In this document: positions 1 through 11,338 of the stretch, in pieces | Layout of the letters: every line of letters starts with the position of its first letter | How positions within the stretch are numbered: position 1 is the stretch's first letter | Origin: Eleusine coracana subsp. coracana | Lineage: Eukaryota; Streptophyta; Magnoliopsida; Poales; Poaceae | NCBI GenBank assembly: GCA_032690845.1 | Contig: CM064430.1 | Location: 52,673,882 to 52,737,881 of the forward strand | Reading direction: 5' to 3' | DNA: 64,000 bases | Made by a program: the position numbers and the translations under genes | The notes under the pieces: model-generated | Database searches by the model: none | The model's input: the letters and a program-made list of their open reading frames with translations, nothing else | Told to the model about the DNA's origin: nothing

Positions 1-32
1 GACCACCTGTTTCGTGACCAATGCGGATTTTA

Positions 33-728
33 TCTCTACAATCTATTAATTAAGGTACGGTCGTCTATTTCGTGTCCATAAAGTTAGAGATTTGAATCCA
101 AATCGGTTTTGTACCTTTTATATTAAGTACCGAATTTTAAAAATTATAACTCCCACATCCGGAGCTCAAATGAGGCAAACTCGGATTCTATCTTGTAGCT
201 CTCAAAAAGTTCTACAACTTTGGTATTCAATAGAAGTTCAGATCCCGCAGTTTTGATTTCTAAATATACGATGCAAAAATATTTGTTCTGATTCGGACTC
301 CTCTGCGTAGGTTTCAGTGCAGGCCCATATCTCCTAGTTCCGTAGTCTAAATAATATGATTCATATATGTTTCGAAAAGGTATTAACGAGATCTACAACT
401 TTTGTGTTTTAACTTTTTCCATTAGAGCAAGTATTCAATTTTAAAATCACGTTACAATACAGTGTTATTTGTGGACTCCGTGAATTAATTTTTCCTTCCG
501 GATAAAGTTTCTAGAATATGATAAATAATGGTGATAAAATTGTTACTTTTGACATATAAAATGATATACTAAAAAGCACCAACAGTAATATAAATATAAT
601 ATTTTATGTAAAAAATGTTAATAATATTGTATATATCTAATAATTATATTGTGTAAATAATTTATATTTAAATTATAAAAAATGTTTTGTTTTTTAAAGT
701 CCGTAGTAACGTACGGACACTTTGCTAG
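33..728 (+). mobile_element. Non-autonomous Helitron, copy 1 (full length)
   Basis: The element starts with TC right after an A (position 32) and ends with CTAG followed by T (729), the A/T target usual for Helitrons. Just before the end, GTCCGTA and TACGGAC (about 699-717) form a 7-bp hairpin stem about 10 bases from the CTAG terminus, the typical Helitron 3' structure. At about 0.7 kb it has no room for a Rep/helicase gene, so it must be mobilised in trans. Related copies lie at 19390-19977 (-), 24452-24800 (+) and 28700-29390 (-). It was identified by comparing these four copies and by its termini. Confidence 0.8.
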
Positions 729-2604
729 TTGTTCTATATTTGCCTTGAAGAAGTCCGATGGTCAGTATCAGTGGAGGTTTCATCAGTATTAAATAAGATG
801 TCACATAAGTAAAAGAGATAATATGACGTAACAATTAATATGAAATTGGGTAAATGGATTTCATATGGATAAAACTTATTAGGCACTATTTTATAGGTAT
901 GAAACTCCCATTGAGGACATAGAGTTTTATCCGAATATATTTTGACCAATCTCAATGTAACAAATAGATGTTATACAGAAACGTATACCACATTAATAAT
1001 TCTGCTAAAAAATATATGATAATACATAGTGACAGGCTTATTTCCAGCATTACTTACTTTTTTTTTTTTTGAAAAACCAGCATTACTTACTTGATGAAAT
1101 TGTAGGCTGACGGCGTCCTCTGCTTCCTAACTGGAGCTGCAATAGTTTTCAAACCACTCTGTTGTTAGTAGTATCCCACGAAAAATAATCTCTGTCTATA
1201 GCTGTCGCTATAGTTGGATATAGCTGCTGTGAGAAGGCAATTAGGTTGTAATTTTTCTAGATTTATGTGCAATTAGGTTGTAATTTTTCTGTTTATCTTA
1301 ATGAATGATAATGTTTTTGTCTTATTTTCAAACAAAAAAAAAAGATTGGTTAGGCCGAAGGCTACGGGCTCACTCGAGCTCCGCTTGTTGGCAGTCCTAA
1401 CGCCGCCGCCAGACGACGTTGGTGCCCATTGATCGTTTGTCACGAGAACACGCAAAGCTTGCGAGAACTCGTTCTTACTAGCCGAGCTGGACATAGCCAA
1501 TCGAGCTGCTATGGGAGGATGCCCAAGAAGCCCCAAGCACGGGCGGCACTCTGGCGTGGACGATATGGTCGTTTTAACACTTGTTGCGGCGAGCGCGGTT
1601 ATGTGAGTGTACTAGTACTATGATGTACTGGTGTCGAAAACACAAAGGGGTCTCACTTTGTATTGTAGGCGCCAACGAGGATCGATGAGCATATATATAG
1701 ACCACGACCAGTAATTTGCAAAATTGGGGAAGATAATGATGCACGTTATGTTCAGAATTGTACATGCAGATGAGTGACATGTGCATGGAGGGCTTGCAAT
1801 CAATGAAGTGAACAAGTTCTCAATCCTGCTTGGTCCCTGCTTTGTTTCCAAGAGGCCGAACCAGAGGTTTCTGGGAAAAACTTCTCTAGCGAGCCAGAAA
1901 CAGGCATGTGAAAATCTGTGCCTTGTAGCAGTCGAGATCTGCAGTTGGGCTTTAATTAACTCGCTCGTTGTGCAGGCAAAGTTTGTGAGCAGAAATCTAC
2001 CTCAGTGGCAAAAACGGCACGGTATCACTGCTCGACGTCGCATGCACTTCACTGAACGGGGAAACACTAACTCATTTGGCATGTTTGGCAACGACAGTTG
2101 CAACTCGTGTCATCTCCGTTACCTTGCAGAGGCTCCTTGATCTTGATTTATACCTGGTTTCTGCGTCTTGCAACTCTCTCAAGATTCCTCCGTTAATGGC
2201 ATGTCCATTGAATAGGAGATTCCACGACAGAATGACTCTTTCAAACCTTGATTCCAGCGAAGCCAATGCAAGAATTTTTTTTGTGTTACGTGTATGCGTT
2301 CCAGTCCAAGCGCAACGGCAAAAATGTTCTGAAATAGAATGCCCATGTTAGAGATATGGTACTGTTGTGTACGTATCCAGCCTTCGGTTGAGATCCGTAT
2401 CCAATTGGAGTCTCGCGCGTATCTCCAGAGAAAGGCGCAATGACAATTGAGTTCGTTAGGCTTTTTTTGATCGAGCCAATGGAAATGTTTGTTGAAAACC
2501 TAGTATCGAATCCGAACAGATGAGAATCGAGCTACCGTTGTTTCAACAAACAACAGTTTCGATTCAGTCCTTAATCTCAACAAACGCCTGTTGACCCTTC
2601 TACC
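729..2604. other. Intergenic DNA upstream of the first GDSL gene
   Basis: AT-rich to about 1320, then more GC-balanced. Short open frames at 1273-1536 (-) and 1781-2140 (+) show no family resemblance that I recognise and no splice-supported extension. The last 250 bases are the likely promoter of the GDSL gene. Confidence 0.4.
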
Positions 2605-2612
2605 TATAAATA
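2605..2612 (+). promoter_or_regulatory. TATA box of GDSL gene 1
   Basis: TATAAATA lies 57 bases upstream of the ATG at 2669, which leaves room for transcription start about 30 bases downstream and a short leader. Confidence 0.6.
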
Positions 2613-2668
2613 GCTGGCTACGCACGTCGAAGCCATTCGCATTCTCGCCTTCTTCATTCGCTGCAAAG

Positions 2669-4187
2669 ATGAAGCTTCATTTGGCCATCTGCGTCGTCCT
2701 TCTCCTAACTGGTCTTTATACTAGCTAGTAGCTTCCATGTTCTCCTTTCCTGCGCAGTTCCTATCAATTTAAAGTCGATCAACATGAGACTGACTTTTAT
2801 ATTTTTGCGTTGCCTATTTTGTTTTTGCATGATGGCGTCGCGTAGGTGCTGCTCATGTGGAGTCCCGGCGGCGGCATGACGACGAGAAGGAGCAGCAGTA
2901 CAAGATGTTCGTGTTCGGCGACAGCTTCGCCGATGTCGGTAACACCCCGATGACAGACAAGAGCCCCACGTCGCGTTCCTGGTACGAACCCTACGGCATG
3001 TCTGACAAAGTTCACGGCAAGAATCCAACCGGACGCTATTCCGACGGCTTGATCCAGCCTGATTTCATTGGTACAACTCAGATTATTCATCCATCTCAAT
3101 TATCAAAATCAATCATTTGTGTATAAGTATAACTAGACTGTGTTTGTATTCATGTACTTTTTTTTTTTAATGATGATCATCTGCAGCAAAGATTCTGGGT
3201 CGGGACGAGTCCCCTCCGGCAGAACGGCAGAGAGGCGAGAACGGCGTCGACCCTTTCGGTATGAACTTCGCCGTCAGCGGCGCCGGAGCGTACAGCGAGT
3301 CGAAGGAAGCGCCAACCTTTAGCGAGCAGATCAGCGGCTTCGAGAGGCTGGTCAGGCGCCACATCATCGACCGCGACCTCAACGGCTCCGTCGCGCTCGT
3401 CGCCTTCTCCGGCAGCCACGATTACATTCTCTCCAAGTTCGACAAGGGCTACGACAAGGTGATGAGTGTTCAGCTTCAGCTCGGTGGACATGTGATATGA
3501 TGATGAATTAATTCTCAGTCTCAGGGTTTAACATTAATAACTATGTATGTATTGATTTCTGTGCTCGATTGCTTGCAGGCTATTAAGATGACCAAAGACG
3601 TGACTGCGAAGATCGCTGAGGGCGTGGACCGGCTGCTGGCGCTCGGCGTGAACAAGGTGATTGTCAACACTCTGCCGCCGCTCGGCTGCAGGCCGTGGTT
3701 CTCCAGCTTTACCAACTACACCTCTTGCTACGGCCCCATGAACACGGTCTCTCTCATGCACAACACGCATCTCAAGGAGAAGCTGCAATCATCGCGTAGC
3801 ATCCTCCTGCTCGATATGGAGACCTCCTTCTCCACGATCATCACCAGTCCTTGTAAGTTTATATAATTTTGCTACCCATTATTCATCTGTTTGCATATCA
3901 TGATCATCTACAAAATACGTATACTTTTCTCTAATAACATCTCGTGCATGAATCTCTCTGTTGCAGATTCGTATACAAATTTCAAGCACAAGTACATGCC
4001 ATGCTGCGACAGCGAGGATCCCGCTGGGTACTGTGGGCAGGAAGACGAGGATGGCAACTTGCTGTACGACGTGTGCTCTGTCCCAGATCAGAGTTTCTTC
4101 TGGGACTATTATCACCCGACACAGGCGGGCTGGAAGGCCGTCATGGACCAGCATAAGGATGCTATCAAGGATTTCCTACATATCTAA
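2669..4187 (+). CDS. GDSL esterase/lipase, copy 1 (5 exons, about 344 aa)
   Basis: Proposed exons are 2669-2711, 2846-3070, 3187-3458, 3579-3852 and 3967-4187, all GT/AG, total 1035 nt. The start gives a hydrophobic signal peptide (residues 1 to about 17), so the product is probably secreted. Block I is FVFGDSFADVGN with the nucleophile Ser41; block II is NFAVSGAGA (116-124); block V is FWDYYHPTQAGW with catalytic Asp318 and His321. The family is the SGNH/GDSL hydrolases of plants, closest in style to the At5g03610-like group; the substrate cannot be read from sequence. Block III, normally GxND with the Asn in the oxyanion hole, reads GSHD (165-168), so that Asn is replaced by His. A tandem paralogue follows at 5819-7219. 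Alternative splice choices are possible, but the frame holds throughout. Confidence 0.88.
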
Positions 4188-4220
4188 ATATTCTTTTTTT
4201 TTTTTTTGCTTTTGATATTG

Positions 4221-4226
4221 AATAAA
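4221..4226 (+). promoter_or_regulatory. Polyadenylation signal of GDSL gene 1
   Basis: AATAAA lies 34 bases after the stop codon, following a T-rich stretch. It is a plausible near-upstream element for 3' end formation. Confidence 0.45.
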
Positions 4227-4558
4227 AGGTCCTGGTGTAGCTTCGATTGAGTCTGCTTCAGGTTTCGTTGGTAGGTATTTTCAGTTTAGATCATGAAGGT
4301 GAATGCTCTGTGAGAGTCAAACTGATTCTATATTGTAGAGTCGTTTGGGCAGATTATGTTTTCCTTGTTCGGTTTTCAGTTACCCAAATAATGAATAAAT
4401 ATTGTGCATCTCAGTGTAGTACCTTCTGCAATGATCTCCTTTCCTTGCAATAATACAGTATTATTAACGATTAGAATGTAGCTCAGTCTCTATCTTCTCA
4501 AAGCATTTTCGTTGTATGCGCTAGGCTTAAAGGTGAGAGGTCAATATGAGAACTAATA

Positions 4559-4891
4559 GAGCATCTCCAATAGTCCCATAAAATCTCACTAAATCAAATT
4601 AATGAGGTTTAATCTAAAAAAATGATCTCCAACAGCTCTCTAAAACAACATCTAGATTTATTTTCCCCCTAAATTCATCTTATTTGTAGCTAGAAAAAAG
4701 GAAAAAATTAAGGGTCCCAATCCTTGTATTTATAAGAGAATTAATGTGGTTGTGAGTTGTGGCCCCAAATGATGACGTGACCTAGTTTAAAAAAATTTTG
4801 TCCATTTTTAGGAAGAACTGTTGGAGAAGGGCAATAAAATTTATCTCTAATAATTTTTGATCTGCTATTTGGGAATCTTTTGGAGATGCTC
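4559..4891. mobile_element. MITE, family A copy 1 (GAGCATCTCC ends)
   Basis: The 333-bp element is bounded by GAGCATCTCCAA and, at the other end, TTGGAGATGCTC, with ATA on both flanks (4556-4558 and 4892-4894) as a 3-bp target duplication. A second copy at 27983-28334 lies in the opposite orientation and shares the interior, including the TTCATCTTATTTGTAGCTA region. The 3-bp duplication and short AT-rich body suggest a PIF/Harbinger (Tourist-like) MITE; that class is inferred. Confidence 0.8.
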
Positions 4892-4894
4892 ATA

Positions 4895-5747
4895 AAAACT
4901 GGTGCAAACATACAGCTCCGAATTACGAAAATTGGTTCCATGCTCCTCAGATGGAGGCTCTTGAGATCAATTACTTGGTTTCATCGTCGTGCTATTGCAG
5001 CTCCCAAGATTCCTTAGGGCATATGCCAATATAAAGGAGATACTTTCTCGATGTTTAATTATTATTTTTTTTAGTTTTGAGGAGAGTTTCAATATTTCTG
5101 ATGCCATTCACACTGATGAACGTGTCACAATAAACATGGGCCAGCATGAATGTTAGTGTGCAGGCCAAAAGAATGCGATAGATTGAATGCATGCCGCCGT
5201 CTTGAACTCTTATGCCTATAGCATCATTGATAGTCCAAAGATATAGAGCTAAGGCTGGTAATGGGTCGCGACCCACGGGCTCTTTAAGGATCCTAACTAT
5301 TCCTTACACATTTTTAGATAAAAAATAAACTAGATTTCAGCCCAGCCCTTTTTAACCCGGCATAGAGCATACTTCCTCTGTTTTTTTAATACTATCATTT
5401 AGACAACAATCTGTAGTTGTTTTGTAGGTCAATTTCCTTGTCTGAAACGATAGGAATTTGTGACCAGAGGGAGTATATGGCAAGGCTGAATCAATATCCA
5501 CAGCAAGCCAGGCCAGAGAGGAAGCGGCACGTCTTCGGGCTCGCCGTGACGACGTGAACCGTGAAAGCTGCATTGTCTGTCGCCAACCATTGCAGGATGC
5601 AACCTCTTTGTATTGTGACACGGTTTGTGGCAGTAACTCATAACCGGACTCGATCTGCGACTGCTGCACGGCATGTTGTTGTCCGAGGAGAAGACCACTC
5701 AAATCTCCTTTCCGTCCACGACCAGCCTATACGCGCGCTTTTCGTGT
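4895..5747. other. Intergenic DNA between the two GDSL genes
   Basis: No coding region recognised. Open frames on the - strand near 5352-5702 look like chance reading of the promoter region of the next gene. Confidence 0.4.
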
Positions 5748-5754
5748 TTATAAA
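5748..5754 (+). promoter_or_regulatory. TATA box of GDSL gene 2
   Basis: TTATAAA lies about 70 bases upstream of the ATG at 5819, similar spacing to that of the neighbouring paralogue. Confidence 0.55.
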
Positions 5755-5818
5755 CCGCGGTGCAATTGCAAGCATACTCATCACGCCGATCGTCTGTTAG
5801 AGAGATATCGCCGCAAAC

Positions 5819-7219
5819 ATGACGAAGCTTCTACTTGCCGTCGTCTGCGTCGTCCTCCTTCTGAACGGTGCGTTCTAATTGTTCTCGCCGAATTCTCTCT
5901 CATAATAATGTTTCATCACTTGTTCTAATTATGTATATGGCCACAATTAGCAGCTGGTCACGTTGAGTGCCGGCGCCACGGCGACAGCGGCGGCGCCTCT
6001 AAGACGAAGCAGTACAAGCTGTTCGTGTTCGGGGACTCGTTCGCTGATAACGGGAACTACCCGCTGGCGGACTTGGCCGTGGATACGCGTGCCTGGTATT
6101 ACCCTTACGGTAGCTCCGACTACGACCATGGCGCAAGTGCAAGCGGCCGCTTCTCCGACGGCATGGTCCAATCTGACTTCCTAGGTACGTAACGCGCGCG
6201 AGCTCATCACATCAGTTAATCTTTTTTTTCGAAAGGTACATCAGTTAATCAAGATCAAGCTCGACAACAAGTAGTACAAATTGTTGTGCATTAGTAGCTA
6301 GATGGATGTGCCATCATGCCCATGTGCTTCTTGGTCTCACCGTCATGCCGTTCTTCGTTTGTAGCGAGAATCCTGGGGAAGGACCTGTCCCCTCCGGCGG
6401 AGAGGCGCAGGGAGCAGGAAGCCGTCGATCCGTTCGGCATGAACTTCGCCGTTGGCGGCGCCGGCGTGGTCGAGGGGATGCGCGAGGCGCCTAACTTTGG
6501 CACGCAGGTGGACAAGTTCAGGAAGCTGGTTAAGCACGGCATCATCAACAAGGACCTCAAGGATTCCGTCGCGCTCATCGCCTTCTCCGGCAAACGCGAC
6601 TACGCGCGCGTCGGCAGCATGACCAACGCCCAGGTGAGATATTCATATGCGCCCCCAATCATCAAGTTTCTTTAATTTGGTGCTTAATTAAAATTTATTT
6701 GCTGTATATATATAGATCGACGCCCTGGCACAGAAGGTGACGAGCGAGATCGCCGACGGCGTGGAGCAGCTGCTGGAGCTGGGCGTGACCAAGGTTCTGG
6801 TGGACGCGCTGCCGCCGCTGGGCTGCACGCCGTGGCTGTCAAGGCCGGTCGACTACGGCTCCTGCGACGGCAACCACCAGGCCACCAGCCTCCACAACGA
6901 GCACCTCCTCGACAAGCTGCTCAAGAACGAGGCCGTCTTCATGCTCGATCTCAAGACCGTCTTCACCGACTTCGCGATGCCCGACAACCCCGACGCGGGC
7001 TCGCGGTCCAAGAAGTTCCAGTTCAAGCTCCAGCCGTGCTGCGAGAGCGAGGACCAGGCCGGGTACTGCGGGCAGATGGAGAATGGCAAACCTGAGTACA
7101 CCAAGTGTGCCAAGCCGGACAAGCACTTCTATTGGGATGACATGAACCCGACGCAGGCCGGATGGAAGGCCGTCATGAAGGAGCTCGAACACCCCATCAA
7201 GCATTTCCTAGAGACGTGA
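5819..7219 (+). CDS. GDSL esterase/lipase-like protein, copy 2, catalytic His replaced (4 exons, about 351 aa)
   Basis: Proposed exons are 5819-5867, 5951-6184, 6365-6633 and 6716-7219, total 1056 nt. The second exon has a TAGCAG (NAGNAG) acceptor, so starts at 5951 or 5954 are both in frame and differ by one residue. A hydrophobic signal peptide covers about residues 1-17. Block I is FVFGDSFADNGN (Ser46) and block II is NFAVGGAG. Two key residues are changed: block III reads GKRD (170-173) in place of GxND, and block V reads WDDMNPTQAGW, with Asn328 where the catalytic His is expected (His321 in copy 1). The frame is open and the exons are strongly GC3-rich, so the gene looks maintained. It may have very low activity or a non-enzymatic role. 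The intron that splits the last part of copy 1 is absent here. Confidence 0.87.
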
Positions 7220-7379
7220 GCTAGTACATAATCGGTAGTTTTTCCTTTAGAATACATATAGGTAGAGTTACCAACAATTACCATATTATATGCATGACTG
7301 GGCTATGACACGATTAAGTTCTGGATTTTTGGATGGAGTCCATCTAATCGTGACTTGAAAGAAATTCTTTTGTTTTCTT

Positions 7380-7864
7380 ATATACTAGTATCAATAATAT
7401 ACTTTACTTCCTCCAGTCTTTTTTTTTTGAGAATCAGTTTTAAAATTTGTTGCGGCTATAGTGCTTGCGACTATGATCCTATATAAAACCGGAGGCAGTA
7501 TGATCGCTTGGACGTTTCATTTTCTATCACTCTTATTCAATGGCAGAGCAACGATTTAATTGGAAGATGGATTTTCTTCAAAAACAAAATTTGGAAGATG
7601 GATGTTCAAATAAAGTTGTTTATATGTAACATTCAGTATTCCATTCAAATATCCATGGCGCAAAAGTTAAGAGGTTTTGTAATATATCGTTCATAACGAA
7701 CTAGTCGTCACCTTATTAATCTGTAACAGACATATCCGACCAACATCAACCGCTACCTCGTTGAAGGGAGTCACCATACCCTCCGTATGTGACAAAATGC
7801 GCATAACAATAGGATGGAAAGGGCATACCATATCGATGTGTAAAACTATAAATATTGGGTCATT
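7380..7864. repeat. Segmental duplication, copy A
   Basis: This stretch is diverged but clearly related to 10365-11295. Shared landmarks in the same order are ATCAATAATAT, AAACCGGAGG, GATTTAATTGGAAGAT, TCCATGG(C/T)GCAAAAGTTA, TAATATATCGTTC and CCCTCCGTATGTGACAAAAT. The similarity stops at GGGTCAT, immediately before the hairpin at 7865. The function of the duplicated DNA is unknown; no convincing open frame. Confidence 0.7.
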
Positions 7865-8793
7865 GTTTATACTGTCATTTTGTTTTATGTAGGTGAGAGA
7901 ACCAAGACCTCTTTTTTATTCATAGGATGCCTCTTTCTATGTGCCATAGACACAATCTTTGGAACCCATCATAAACAGTATGGAGGGTCCGGTTATTAGT
8001 GAGATTCGACTGCTTCAGGGTGATTTTGATTCTACCCATCTTGATCATGAGTGGAGAGCAGGGCTGGGGTTCACTGTTTGTTGTTTGACACCTCTTGCAA
8101 GCTTCAGCCAGAAACTGTCTTGACTCTAGGTAATAGAATGGTTACAAGAGGATTAGCTTGAGAGAATTTCACAGTTGAATATGTTCAATTCCCAACAGGG
8201 TACGAAGAATGGGCTATGGACATTCTAAACAAGCATTCTCTTAATTTGAATGGTAATGAGCCTGAGGTAGACTATCTTTATGGGGCGATATTTTGCTCTT
8301 TGTGACGTTAGGCGATATTTTGCTCTTTGTGACGTTACTCAGTTACACCATGCTTACTGAAATTGTTGCTTGAAAGATAGTTTGTCTCAGGCTCATTTCC
8401 TTTCAGATTAAGAGAATGCTTGTTTAGAATTTCCGTAGCCCATTCTTCGTACCCTGTTGGCAATTGAACACATTCAACTGTGAAATTCTCCTAGCCAATC
8501 CTCTTGTAACTATTCTATTACATAGAGTCAAAGAAGTTTCTAGTTGTATCTTGCTTACAAGAGGTGTGAAACAACAAGCAGTGAACCTCAGCCATGATCT
8601 CCACTCACGATTAGTATGGCTAGAATCAAAATCACCCTGAAGCAGTCGAATCTCACTGATAACGGGACCCTTCATACTGTTTGTGATAGGTTCAAAAGAT
8701 TGTGTTTGTGCCACATAAGAAAGAGGCATCCTATGAGATAAGAAAAGGGGTCTTGGTTCTCTCACCTACATAAAACAAAATGACAGTATAAAC
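7865..8793. repeat. Long inverted repeat (near-palindrome) with a 92-bp loop
   Basis: The left arm (about 7865-8279) and right arm (about 8372-8793) are reverse complements over more than 400 bases, with scattered substitutions and small indels. The outer ends are GTTTATACTGTCATTTTG and its complement. The loop (8280-8371) contains a 27-bp unit beginning GGCGATATTTTGC twice in tandem (about 8284-8337). Read from either outer end inward, a partly open frame gives similar peptides (for example ISEIRLLQGDFDS in both arms), which suggests the arms derive from a coding fragment; I do not recognise the parent gene. A transcript across this locus would fold into a long double-stranded RNA of the kind that feeds small-RNA pathways; that is inference. 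It could also be a foldback transposon, but no target duplication is clear. Confidence 0.8.
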
Positions 8794-10364
8794 ATATATA
8801 TACTCCGTCAAAATTTATGTCTACCTCGGTAATATATAGGCTTCAGGGGTTTATAGACCTACAGGATTCATAAACATGTGTATGAAGAAAACTTGGACCA
8901 GATTTTCGAAATGGGATCAGAATATAGATGTAAAAAAACAGATGGCAACATTCGCTCCATGCAAATGAGCTTTTAAAAAATTACGAGCCACAATGGCAAT
9001 CAAAAAGGGATACATCGCTAACCTTCCTGGAACCAACACCAGGACGATATCTGGCGTCCTCGTACAATTGACCAAGGCTCCGGCTTCGTCCCTGAAAAGC
9101 CATAGTTGCGGACACCTTAAACTTGAGGCAAAAGAAATATCTGGCGTAGAAACAAAAACGTCTCAAATTCAAGTCGACATACCTCAGGCTCAGCTCGACA
9201 TTGCAGAAGGTTGGCGATCCAGATTGAACTCTCGATCGAGTTGCCTCAGCGCGCTGTGTATCAGTAGTTGTGTCAAAGTAGTGCCTATAGGAACAGGGTA
9301 GCGATTGGCATACAATGGAAAGAGAAGAGATACGATATATACTTCAACGCAAGATGAGTTTGAGATATGCTGGGTTCGTGCAAACGCCGGCGACGTTAAA
9401 AGGTGCTTATCTGTTATACAAACCCTGAAAACAAGCCAACAACTATCTCCTCCTTTATCTTCGGATGTTTCATTTTGAAAGAAAGAAGAATCAAAATAAA
9501 TAAATAAAATATGGGAGCTTCTAATTTTCAATCGAACGCTTTTAACCCTTGGAACTAAATCTAATAGATACAAAAAGACAAAATTTCTATAGTCTATACA
9601 TTACACTAATTAATACAAATAATTTTATAAATAAAAAATAACAAAAAATAATAATAAAAGAAATAACATTGAAAAGACCATCATCTGAAAATGGCATTCC
9701 GGATAAAATATAGGGAGGAACCAAGGTATCGCACACATTATAAGTTGTGAGCCCATGATGAAACCTATGCACATAATTAAACTACGTGTACGTAGGACTA
9801 GTGCATACCTAAATATGATTTATAGTATAATCACATCACAAGATAAAATTCAGTTTCGAGTTTCGGATCCGCCCACATAAGTTTTCACATCGAGACCTCG
9901 AGGCCTCGAGGGGGTATCTGTTGGCATAATTTTTGGCACGTTTGAAAATATGATAACAAATCAATTCAAATAATAATAAAATATATATGACTCTAAAGAT
10001 TTAAAGAAATAATATTAATGATTTACTACGGGAGCCAGGTCATTTGTCATGTGCCCACAGCACACGGCGAAGCCCAATATACCCACGACGCACATGACAA
10101 AATGAACACGACAAAAATGGCGCCAGCTTTGCCATGTGCCTGGGCGTTGCCATATGTATTTATGATGGCACACAGTATACCACCTTGTTGTCATGTGCCC
10201 GTGAAAAGGTTCACGCACACCACAAACTTGTCATTTCACATAGTGATTTGACATTATTTTATACATAATTTACTGCCTGTTGCTTGCGAATTTTATACAT
10301 ATTTTATACATAATTTGTTGTCATGTGTCCGTCTAATTGTGGTTTAGGCAAATTTTCTGTTTTT
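8794..10364. other. Intergenic DNA, unassigned
   Basis: No gene recognised. The stretch 10040-10340 repeats short CATGTGCC-type motifs, as in subterminal regions of some DNA transposons, but no termini could be paired. A 25-bp direct repeat (AATTTACTGCCTGTTGCTTG..., at 10267-10291) recurs at 10396-10420. Confidence 0.35.
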
Positions 10365-11295
10365 ATAGTGTCAATAATATCTTAAATGTACCTACAATTT
10401 ACTGCCTGTTGCTTGCGAATATGATCACAAAACCGGAGGGTCGGAGGGAGTACGACCGTCTCATTTTTCTATCAGTACTAATGGCGGGGCCAGGATTTAA
10501 TTGGAAGATATGGGTGTTCAAATAAAGTTGTTAATATGTGAAACTCAGTGTTTCATTCAAACATCCATGGTGCAAAAGTTAGGGTTTCCGTAATATATCG
10601 TTCGTAGCGTGCGGCAGTTGTAGCTAGCAGCTCGGCGAGTTTGTAATACAATAAACATATAGGGACCAGGTTTTTTCTTAAGACGATGGAATTACATTCC
10701 GCATGTCTACATATAGCTGATATGCATATAACCTGGATTATTACAAACATTTGAGAGAAAAATATTCTAAAAATATTAGTACATGAATTTAGTACTAAAT
10801 ATTGCTATCATAAATGCCGATCTCGTTTTGATCTCAGATCATCGTCAAGTAGGGAATGAGACATGTAGATCTCCTCGTCGTTCCCTTGCGGTGTTCTTCG
10901 ACAGATTAGAAACAAAAAATCTGGCTACCACCGATCTGATTTGCCAAACACAGGCAAATCCGGTCAACACCGGCTGCCACATCATGAGTAACATCGAAAT
11001 GAGCTCCATTGAACGAATAAAAAGTGATATGCATCCCATCAACCATGAAGAGGTATCTTCCACATGAAGCGACATGGAACAAGAGCAAAAAGCCGCAACC
11101 TGACTCAATATCTAAGCGGATTAATATTAGCGAGCTAGTCGTCACCTTGATCTATAACAGATAGATCCGGGCAACACCGACCGCCACCTCGTCGAAGGGA
11201 GACACCATACCCTCCGTATGTGACAAAATGCGCATAACGATAGGATGGAAAGGACATACCACATCGACATGTGAACCTATAAATCTTGGGTCATA
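10365..11295. repeat. Segmental duplication, copy B
   Basis: Homologous to 7380-7864 but longer, because about 450 bp (roughly 10640-11125) has no counterpart in copy A. It ends just before the truncated F-box pseudogene at 11339. Confidence 0.65.
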
Positions 11296-11338
11296 CCACT
11301 AACGCGCGCACAACGACATAACTCAAGACACTATCATG

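Noticed and set aside
1781..2351. Overlapping + frames before GDSL gene 1
   Set aside because: No family resemblance, no promoter or splice signals of their own; probably promoter-side DNA.
7865..8793. The palindrome as an assembly artefact
   Set aside because: The arms differ by many substitutions and indels and the loop has its own tandem duplication, which a simple mis-join would not create.
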